NCBI GenBank assembly: GCA_900551525.1
Contig: URWD01000023.1
Coordinates: forward strand, 1-18,504
Source: an uncultured Mycoplasmatota bacterium
Lineage (GTDB): Bacteria > Bacillota_I > Bacilli_A > RF39 > UBA660
Length of the DNA stretch: 18,504 nucleotides
Direction of reading: 5' to 3'
Below the pieces are notes generated by a model that worked only from the letters and a program-made list of their open reading frames with translations, was not told where the DNA came from and made no database searches. This document shows, in pieces, positions 14,783-18,504 of the stretch. Each line of letters opens with the position of its first letter. The stretch's first letter is position 1. A program made the translations under genes and the position numbers.

Positions 14783-15424
14783 TCACTTATTTCTAACGAG
14801 TTTAATTTCATTATTTTTTCTATTTTTAGCTTTAATATATTCTTCCGGATAACACTCTACTAAATTTGGTAGACACTCTAAAATATCAGCTATTTCTAAT
14901 TTATCAACACCATCAAAATTTTCACTTAAAACTTCGTAAAATACTTCTTCAATATCACTTTTTAAAACCATATCAACCGTTTTGCCAGTATATCTTTTAA
15001 CAATTTTAGCAAGTAAGTTTTGATATGGATACCATTTTTTTAGTTCATCCAAAGGATTATTTAATGGTTTACAGCCTTTTTCATTAGGTATTAGATTTAC
15101 TCCACCCCCAGGTCTTTGTTCTAAGTTATATGAGCATCCTGTACTTGTTAGCATTGAGCATCTTTTCTTCATTGAAAATAAATCTATTACTTTCTTGCCT
15201 TCATTTCTAGCTCTTAGATAAAGAATTGGTACTACGACTTTTTTACCATTTGTTAACATTTCATATTTAAAAGCAGATACAATAGATACATTTCCAGTTT
15301 CTAAAACTTTAAGTATTGTATTTTTATCAATACTTTTAAAATCACTTACATAGTAATCACAACCACCTTTTTTGCAGCACCTTCCCCCACATTTACTACA
15401 TAACTCTTTATTTTCATATTCCAT
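14783..15424 (-). CDS. Cysteine-rich, YkgJ-like metal or iron-sulfur cluster-binding protein
   Basis: From the ATG at 15422-15424 the protein is 213 aa. The N-terminus has a dense cysteine cluster, CSKCGGRCC and GGC (C9, C12, C16, C17, C22). A second group is KRCSMLTSTGCSY (C89, C97) followed by C118 in EKGCKP, the C-x(n)-C spacing expected of YkgJ/UPF0153-like zinc or iron-cluster proteins. Further cysteines lie at 184 and 191. It is cytoplasmic with no membrane segment. The frame is open from two GTG codons (15431-15436), but GGTGA six bases before the ATG supports the shorter start. Function is unknown; the family is often speculated to bind zinc or an Fe-S cluster. Confidence 0.72.
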   Translation of the reverse strand: MEYENKELCSKCGGRCCKKGGCDYYVSDFKSIDKNTILKVLETGNVSIVSAFKYEMLTNGKKVVVPILYLRARNEGKKVIDLFSMKKRCSMLTSTGCSYNLEQRPGGGVNLIPNEKGCKPLNNPLDELKKWYPYQNLLAKIVKRYTGKTVDMVLKSDIEEVFYEVLSENFDGVDKLEIADILECLPNLVECYPEEYIKAKNRKNNEIKLVRNK

Positions 15425-15444
15425 ACTTTTCACCACAAGTTGTT

Positions 15445-15473
15445 ATTATATATTAATTTATTTCGAAAATCAA
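15445..15473 (-). promoter_or_regulatory. Promoter of the cysteine-rich protein gene
   Basis: TTGATT (15468-15473), a 17-base spacer and TATAAT (15445-15450). It lies back to back with the plus-strand RNA promoter: the two -35 hexamers are 2 bases apart. Confidence 0.85.
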
Positions 15474-15475
15474 GT

Positions 15476-15504
15476 TTGACAAATAGCCACATTTATGTTA
15501 TTAT
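15476..15504 (+). promoter_or_regulatory. Promoter of antisense RNA 1
   Basis: TTGACA (15476-15481), a 17-base spacer and TATTAT (15499-15504) with extended -10 TGT. It is the closest match to a housekeeping consensus in the window, yet no protein gene follows it on this strand. Expected start is near 15511. Confidence 0.85.
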
Positions 15505-15533
15505 GTATTTAGCAAAGACAATTTGCATATAAT

Positions 15534-15564
15534 AAAAAAAATGGAACATTCGATTTTGCGTGTT
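15534..15564 (-). terminator. Possible terminator of the toxin mRNA
   Basis: On the minus strand AACA (15561-15564) pairs with TGTT (15545-15548), with additional CG pairs inside, followed by CCA and eight T (15534-15541). Ending here, the toxin mRNA would run 15766 to about 15534 and its 3' end would be complementary to its 5' end. The local stem is short; the long-range pairing may be what provides termination or stability. Confidence 0.4.
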
Positions 15565-15588
15565 GAGTGTTAGCCATTATTTGCTTAA

Positions 15589-15619
15589 CCCAATCTGCTT
15601 GATTGGGCGTTATTTTTTT
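15589..15619 (+). terminator. Terminator of RNA 1, overlapping the end of the toxin gene
   Basis: CCCAATC (15589-15595) pairs with GATTGGG (15601-15607) around TGCTT, followed by CGTTA and T7 (15613-15619). The T-run is complementary to the last lysine codons of the convergent toxin gene. On the minus strand the same hairpin follows the toxin stop codon, but without a T-run. Confidence 0.9.
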
Positions 15620-15702
15620 AATACTAGAATTAATATAATTACTAGTATTAAATCAAATGTAATGTACTCCAAAAGCTTTAATATAAAAGTTTTTATTTTC
15701 AT
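15610..15702 (-). CDS. 30-residue hydrophobic peptide, putative type I toxin
   Basis: The frame reads from ATG 15700-15702 to TAA 15610-15612. The peptide begins MKIKTFILKLLEY, has an uninterrupted hydrophobic core of Leu, Ile and Val in residues 18-28 (LILVIILILVL), and ends in KK. This is the size and shape of membrane-acting type I toxins (Fst, TxpA, BsrG, Ldr), though it matches none I recognise. AAGGAGG (15710-15716) lies 7 bases upstream, the best ribosome binding site in the region. A promoter stands 64 nt upstream of the ATG. The site is masked by an upstream CCUCUUUA in the leader. A convergent RNA overlaps the 3' end. Alternatives are a small membrane protein with another role. Toxicity is inference. 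Confidence 0.72.
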   Translation of the reverse strand: MKIKTFILKLLEYITFDLILVIILILVLKK

Positions 15703-15709
15703 AGACATT

Positions 15710-15737
15710 CCTCCTTACATTAAAAAAATTAAAGAGG
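15710..15737 (-). promoter_or_regulatory. Leader hairpin masking the toxin ribosome binding site
   Basis: In the toxin mRNA CCUCUUUA (15730-15737) pairs along its full length with UAAGGAGG (15710-15717), with one G-U pair and a 12-nt A+U loop. This covers the whole Shine-Dalgarno sequence. Masked ribosome binding sites are typical of type I toxin mRNAs. Confidence 0.7.
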
Positions 15738-15772
15738 CTAACACCCAACAATCGAAATTGTTCCATAAGACA

Positions 15773-15801
15773 ATTATACAATATCGCAATTTTAAAATCA
15801 A
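15773..15801 (-). promoter_or_regulatory. Promoter of the putative toxin mRNA
   Basis: TTGATT (15796-15801), a 17-base spacer and TATAAT (15773-15778). The expected start, near 15766, is exactly the outer end of the inverted-repeat arm. Confidence 0.82.
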
Positions 15802-15842
15802 GTAAATTAAGCCACTTTTATTAACTTTATTATTTTTATTAA

Positions 15843-15872
15843 AATCAAGTATATACATGTATATGCTTGATT
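15843..15872. repeat. Near-perfect 30-bp palindrome upstream of RNA 2
   Basis: AATCAAG (15843-15849) and CTTGATT (15866-15872) flank the perfect palindrome ATATACATGTATAT (15851-15864). The two bases between the parts, T15850 and G15865, are opposite each other. GTTG-TTAG-CAAC and five T follow at 15873-15889. It could be a terminator for stray transcripts or a protein-binding site between the toxin promoter and the RNA 2 promoter. Confidence 0.6.
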
Positions 15873-15901
15873 GTTGTTAGCAACTTTTTATAATTAAAGT
15901 A

Positions 15902-15930
15902 TTTACAAACTAATAAATTTATGTTATTAT
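15902..15930 (+). promoter_or_regulatory. Promoter of RNA 2
   Basis: TTTACA (15902-15907), a 17-base spacer and TATTAT (15925-15930) with extended TGT. The -10 and downstream sequence are identical to the RNA 1 promoter. Expected start is near 15937. Confidence 0.78.
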
Positions 15931-15936
15931 GTATTT

Positions 15937-16047
15937 AGCAAAGTAATTTGCATATAATAAAAGGAACATCCAGTTTTTCGCGAGATTGAATGCTACCAGT
16001 TAAAGTGTGTAGTATCTAAAACAACCCCGTTGATTTAAATGCTTTTT
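15937..16047 (+). ncRNA. RNA 2: second putative small RNA related to RNA 1
   Basis: The predicted transcript is about 111 nt. It shares promoter, 5' hairpin (GCAAA 15938-15942 / TTTGC 15947-15951) and about 33 nt of 5' sequence with RNA 1, then diverges. It ends at an imperfect terminator. No reading frame with a ribosome binding site is present on this strand, and no small hydrophobic gene opposes it on the other. It may be the antitoxin left from a second locus that lost its toxin, or a trans-acting RNA. Confidence 0.6.
16014..16047 (+). terminator. Probable terminator of RNA 2
   Basis: ATCTAAAACAAC (16014-16025) pairs with GTTGATTTAAAT (16029-16040) at 10 of 12 positions around a CCC loop, followed by GC and T5 (16043-16047). 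Confidence 0.55.
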
Positions 16048-16089
16048 GTTAGATAATTTATATATATTATGCAAATTATAATGCCAAGA

Positions 16090-16133
16090 AATACTAAAAG
16101 CAGTATGATTTTAAACATACTGCTTTTAGTATT
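16090..16133. terminator. Terminator hairpin of thrS, probably bidirectional
   Basis: The arms 16090-16107 and 16116-16133 are perfectly complementary over 18 bp (AATACTAAAAGCAGTATG on the plus strand) around an 8-base loop. The hairpin starts 3 bases after the thrS stop. The T-tract is imperfect on both sides (TTTCTT on the minus strand, TTTATTTTCT on the plus strand). Confidence 0.85.
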
Positions 16134-16135
16134 AT

Positions 16136-17890
16136 TTATTTTCTATTTACTTTTAAATCATTAATGTAGTCCATAAAGTCTTTTTGACTCATTGTTGTAG
16201 TTTCACTACTTCCAAATAATCTAAAACTTATTTCTTTATTATCTACTTCTTTTTGACCTAATATTAAAGTAATAGGTATTTTTTTAATTTGACTTTCTCT
16301 CATTTTATATGAAAGTTTCTCATCTCTTTCATCAATTTCTACTCTATAGTCTCTATCAAGTAGCATCTTATATATTTCTCTTGCATAATCTAAATGATAT
16401 TCATTATTAACAGGAATAACATTTATACTAACTGGAGCAAGCCAAAGTGGTAGTGCTCCTTTTGTTTCTTCTAGTAATAGTGCTATAAATCTATCAATTG
16501 AACCTAGTATTGCTCTATGTATTACAACTGGAGTTTTCTTTTCACCTTTTTCATCTATATAATATAGTTCAAATCTTCTTGGAAGTAGAAAATCAAGTTG
16601 AATAGTTGAAAGAGCTACTTCATTACCAACGGCTGGTTTAATTAATATATCTAATTTTGGTCCGTAGAATGCTGCTTCACCTTTAGCTTCAACATAATCT
16701 ATACCAATATCATTAAGTACTTTTCTAAGTGCTTCTTCAGCATTGTTCCACATATCATCATCTTGGAAATATTTTTCTTTATCTTCTGGATCCCTTAGTG
16801 ATAAACGACATTTATAATTTTTAAAACCAAAATCTTTATAAACATCCATTATTAAGTCTAAAACACCTTTAAATTCACTTTCAATTTGTTCTGGTGTTGC
16901 AAAAATATGTGAGTCATTTTGAGTAAAGCATCTAGCTCTTTCAATACCTTTAACAGCACCAGCAGCTTCATATCTAAAGTCATTAGCTATTTCCGCAATT
17001 CTAACTGGTAAATCTTTATATGAATGTAAGAAATTTTTATACATTACCATGTGGTGTGGACAATTCATAGGTCTAAGCACATAAGCTTCATTGTCCATTT
17101 CCATTGCTGGGAACATATCATCTTTATAATGGTCCCAATGTCCACTAGTTTTATAAAGCTCTACACTACCTAGATCTGGTGTATGAACATGTTTGTATCC
17201 ATACTTTATTTCTTTATCAGTTATATAATTTTGAAGTGTTCTCCATAAAGTATAACCATTTGGAAGCCACATAGGTAGTCCTTTTCCCACTAAATCAGAC
17301 ATCATAAATATTCCTAAGTCTTTACCTATTTTTCTATGGTCTCTTTCTTTAGCTTCTTCAAGTTCTTTTAGATGAGCTTCAAGAGCTTCTGGTGTATCAA
17401 AACATACACCATATATTCTTTGAAGCATATGATTTTTAGCATCATTTTTCCAGTAAGCACCACTTACTTTAAGTAATTTAAAGTTTTTAAGTTCTTTAAC
17501 AGTATCTACATGTGGTCCACGACATAAGTCAGTAAAATCACCTTGAGTATAACATGAAATTACTTGTTCATCTTCATCCATTCTAGATATTAAATCTACT
17601 TTGTATGGATCATCTTTAAACATATCTAAAGCTTCTTTTTTACTTATTTCATGCCTAACTATTCTTTTTCCATCTTTAGCTAGTTTTTTCATTTCTTTTT
17701 CAATTACTGGTAAATCTTCTTCATTTAAAGTTTTACAACCAAGGTCTATATCATAATAGAAACCTTCTTCAACTACTGGTCCAACCCAAAACTTAGCTTC
17801 TGGATATAAATGTTTAACGGCTTGCGCTAAAAGGTGTGCACATGAATGGTTCATGACACTTAATTTTGCATCTTCTTTAATATTTATCAT
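16136..17890 (-). CDS. thrS: Threonyl-tRNA synthetase lacking the TGS domain
   Basis: ThrRS charges tRNA-Thr with threonine. From the ATG at 17888-17890 it is 584 aa, against about 640 in E. coli. The protein begins directly with the editing domain (HSCAH, H15 and H19; C123 and H127 in CRGPHV), so the N-terminal TGS domain is absent. The class II core has the zinc ligands C277 (NCPHH), H328 (NDSH) and H458 (VIHR), the motif 2 region (RYEAAGAVKGIERAR) and the motif 3 region (GSIDRFIALLLEE). The anticodon-binding domain follows (about 485-575). The frame is open to an ATG at 17941, but that lies inside the T-box terminator and encodes its hairpin. The chosen ATG has AAGGAAG upstream. Expression is controlled by the T-box at 17915-18110. 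Confidence 0.97.
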   Translation of the reverse strand: MINIKEDAKLSVMNHSCAHLLAQAVKHLYPEAKFWVGPVVEEGFYYDIDLGCKTLNEEDLPVIEKEMKKLAKDGKRIVRHEISKKEALDMFKDDPYKVDLISRMDEDEQVISCYTQGDFTDLCRGPHVDTVKELKNFKLLKVSGAYWKNDAKNHMLQRIYGVCFDTPEALEAHLKELEEAKERDHRKIGKDLGIFMMSDLVGKGLPMWLPNGYTLWRTLQNYITDKEIKYGYKHVHTPDLGSVELYKTSGHWDHYKDDMFPAMEMDNEAYVLRPMNCPHHMVMYKNFLHSYKDLPVRIAEIANDFRYEAAGAVKGIERARCFTQNDSHIFATPEQIESEFKGVLDLIMDVYKDFGFKNYKCRLSLRDPEDKEKYFQDDDMWNNAEEALRKVLNDIGIDYVEAKGEAAFYGPKLDILIKPAVGNEVALSTIQLDFLLPRRFELYYIDEKGEKKTPVVIHRAILGSIDRFIALLLEETKGALPLWLAPVSINVIPVNNEYHLDYAREIYKMLLDRDYRVEIDERDEKLSYKMRESQIKKIPITLILGQKEVDNKEISFRLFGSSETTTMSQKDFMDYINDLKVNRK

Positions 17891-17914
17891 TTTTCTTCCT
17901 TCTTTCTTATATAT

Positions 17915-18110
17915 AAAAAAGGATGGTGTGCAAGGAGTCATTTTCTGACGGTACCATCCTTTTATTAACTTAATTTTGATAACGGTTTTTAACCGGAGCT
18001 TATTAGCCCTCTTAGAAAGTAGTAATTAATAATGTTTCTGTTAGTTTCCACCATCCACTAACTCTCTATAAAGAAAACTATTTATTAATCGTGTCTTTCC
18101 TCATTGATTA
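17915..18110 (-). promoter_or_regulatory. T-box riboswitch, threonine-specific, upstream of thrS
   Basis: The leader shows Stem I elements (AGAGAGTTAGTGG, then GGTGGAAACTAAC). The paired base GATTAATAA with TTATTAATT is followed by a loop holding the specifier ACT (18021-18023), a Thr codon, and then by an A. The T-box sequence AGGATGGTACCG is at 17949-17960; its UGGU would pair with a tRNA ending ACCA, predicting A at the discriminator. The competing terminator pairs GGATGGT with ACCATCC (17921-17926 region) and ends in six T (17915-17920). Uncharged tRNA-Thr should stabilise the antiterminator and raise thrS expression. Confidence 0.95.
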
Positions 18111-18116
18111 CTCACT

Positions 18117-18145
18117 ATATTACCACATATTTATTTGTAATACAA
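18117..18145 (-). promoter_or_regulatory. Promoter of the T-box-thrS transcript
   Basis: TTGTAT (18140-18145), a 17-base spacer and TAATAT (18117-18122). Expected start is near 18110, just before Stem I. Confidence 0.65.
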
Positions 18146-18308
18146 GTTTTATATTCAAATATTTCTCTTTTGTCACAAATTTGCCTAGTACATGGCAGTG
18201 CTCTAGCAAGCATATCCAATCCTAGTTTATCAAACTTACCTACGGACAGTTTTTAAAATAAAAGAAAATGATATAACACACCAGTTATATCAAATCCTCT
18301 TGAAACTC
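18146..18308. other. Non-coding stretch between the thrS promoter and the insertion sequence
   Basis: No gene is visible here. A minus-strand frame stays open from about 18258 to 18118 (it includes GLDMLARALPCTRQ) but has no start with a ribosome binding site and runs through the thrS promoter; it may be a remnant. GATATAAC (18270-18277) and GTTATATC (18284-18291) form a perfect 8-bp hairpin close to the insertion sequence, possibly part of its left end. Confidence 0.4.
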
Positions 18309-18337
18309 TTTAAAAATGGCAACTCTAATGTTAAAAT
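18309..18337 (+). promoter_or_regulatory. Possible promoter of the transposase gene
   Basis: TTTAAA (18309-18314), a 17-base spacer and TAAAAT (18332-18337) with extended TGT. The expected start near 18344 falls inside the loop of the hairpin at 18316-18370, so transcripts from here would lack its left arm. Confidence 0.5.
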
Positions 18338-18370
18338 AATAATATCAAAAAAATAAAAAGGAGTTGCCAT
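18316..18370 (+). repeat. Inverted repeat masking the transposase start site
   Basis: ATGGCAACTC (18316-18325) and GAGTTGCCAT (18361-18370) are perfect 10-bp arms 35 bases apart. The right arm covers part of the AAAGGAG ribosome binding site and the first two bases of the ATG (18369-18371). Confidence 0.8.
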
Positions 18371-18504
18371 GAATAAATTATATAACACTCAATAGAAAAT
18401 TACAAATGAAATTCGTGATTTTTTAAAAATTAATATTCCAAACTTGAGAAAAACTCAATTAAATATCATTCCAGAAATTTTATTTGGAATGATTTCTTCT
18501 GAAT
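18369..18504 (+). pseudogene. 5' part of an IS transposase with an early in-frame stop
   Basis: ATG at 18369 is preceded by AAAAGGAG and encodes MNKLYNTQ, then TAG (18393-18395). The same frame then continues open to the window end with KITNEIRDFLKINIPNLRK and TQLNIIPEILFGMISSE. The latter looks like the N-terminus of an IS4-type DDE transposase (pattern LxKTQLNxIPxIxxGMIxSES). The TAG probably replaced a sense codon. No in-frame start with a ribosome binding site follows it, so the element is likely dead unless the stop is suppressed. The family call rests on about 35 residues; the catalytic domain lies outside the window. Confidence 0.65.

Larger units (their letters stand above)
15511..15619 (+). 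ncRNA. RNA 1: putative antitoxin RNA of a type I toxin-antitoxin locus
   Basis: The predicted transcript is about 109 nt, bounded by a consensus promoter and a strong intrinsic terminator. It opens with the hairpin GCAAA (15512-15516) / TTTGC (15522-15526), kept in RNA 2 with a different loop. It contains no sizeable reading frame with a ribosome binding site. It converges on the small hydrophobic peptide gene, overlapping that gene's last three codons and whole 3' region, as RatA and SR4 do with txpA and bsrG in Bacillus subtilis. Its segment 15541-15575 also repeats, in sense orientation, the first 31 nt of the toxin mRNA. RNA identity is inferred from signals; no RNA family is recognised. 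Confidence 0.72.
15541..15766. repeat. Imperfect inverted repeat flanking the toxin gene
   Basis: The left arm is 15541-15575, starting ATGGAACATTCG and ending GTGTTAGCC. The right arm is 15736-15766, the same sequence on the minus strand, starting ATGGAACAATTTCG and ending GTGTTAGCC. Pairing blocks of 8, 7 and 14 bp (one G-U) are interrupted by bulges of 2 and 6 nt. In the minus-strand transcript the arms form the 5' and 3' ends. Confidence 0.85.
15491..15969 (+). repeat. Direct repeat covering the promoters and 5' ends of RNA 1 and RNA 2
   Basis: Copy 1 is 15491-15549 and copy 2 is 15917-15969. They share 27 identical bases (-10 region through AGCAAAG), then AATTTGCATATAATAAAA, then GGAACAT. 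The differences are small indels, including the hairpin loop (GACAA versus GTAA). Sequence beyond GGAACAT diverges. Confidence 0.9.

Noticed and set aside
15650..15766. Possible 39-codon leaderless frame beginning MEQFRLLGV at the first nucleotide of the toxin mRNA
   Set aside because: It has no ribosome binding site and overlaps the masked Shine-Dalgarno and toxin start in another frame. The sequence is better explained by RNA pairing, though leader translation cannot be excluded.
15560..15805. Plus-strand open frame of 81 codons across the small-RNA region
   Set aside because: No ribosome binding site or suitable start, it runs through the RNA 1 terminator and lies antisense to the peptide gene and its promoter.
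15437..16135. CRISPR-associated or tRNA-like RNA genes in the intergenic region
   Set aside because: There are only two promoter-bearing copies without regular spacing, no cas genes, and no cloverleaf fold or CCA end.
118..17890. Mycoplasma-type genetic code with TGA as Trp
   Set aside because: Tryptophan is encoded by TGG throughout, and TGA is used as a stop, for example at the end of engB.
17891..17941. N-terminal extension of ThrRS starting MTPCTPSFF
   Set aside because: These codons are the T-box terminator hairpin and U-tract; the start at 17890 has a good ribosome binding site and fits the family.

Overview
The window is strongly A+T rich, uses TGA as a stop and TGG for Trp, and carries a T-box leader, a LytR-CpsA-Psr protein, AAGGAGG-type ribosome binding sites and U-tailed intrinsic terminators. 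This fits a low-GC Gram-positive (Bacillota) bacterium with a wall, probably an uncultured gut or Mollicutes-related Bacilli lineage. That placement is inference from gene content. Nearly all genes lie on the minus strand.

Region 1 (1-5121) starts with the first codons of a minus-strand gene running off the window. Next comes a four-gene minus-strand operon with its own promoter and terminator. In transcription order it encodes an unknown 359-aa protein, a membrane-anchored McrB-like AAA+ ATPase, a DUF2357-like protein and a single-pass membrane protein with external calcium-binding repeats. This looks like an uncharacterised membrane NTPase machine.

Region 2 (5141-6138) is a DUF1016/YhcG-type PDDEXK nuclease gene split by a one-base frameshift, with a perfect 25-bp palindrome inside its coding sequence.

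Region 3 (6212-9014) is an engB, prepilin-like gene, der operon. A near-symmetric promoter separates it from a small plus-strand gene of unknown function.

Region 4 (9032-15473) holds four monocistronic minus-strand genes: a 1073-aa Fn3-repeat surface protein, an LCP-family ligase, an orphan AbiEii-type nucleotidyltransferase and a cysteine-rich metal-binding protein. Their terminators and promoters are packed so tightly that they overlap.

Region 5 (15476-16133) is the most interesting stretch. It has no large gene. It contains what reads as a type I toxin-antitoxin locus: a 30-codon hydrophobic peptide gene on the minus strand with promoter, sequestered Shine-Dalgarno and a 5'-3' complementary mRNA, opposed by a convergent RNA of about 109 nt with its own promoter and terminator. 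A second, related RNA of about 111 nt lies beyond it with no toxin opposite.

Region 6 (16136-18145) is thrS, encoding a threonyl-tRNA synthetase without the TGS domain, controlled by a T-box with an ACU specifier. Region 7 (18270-18504) is the left part of an insertion sequence on the plus strand. Its transposase carries an early in-frame stop, and its start site is sequestered in a hairpin.
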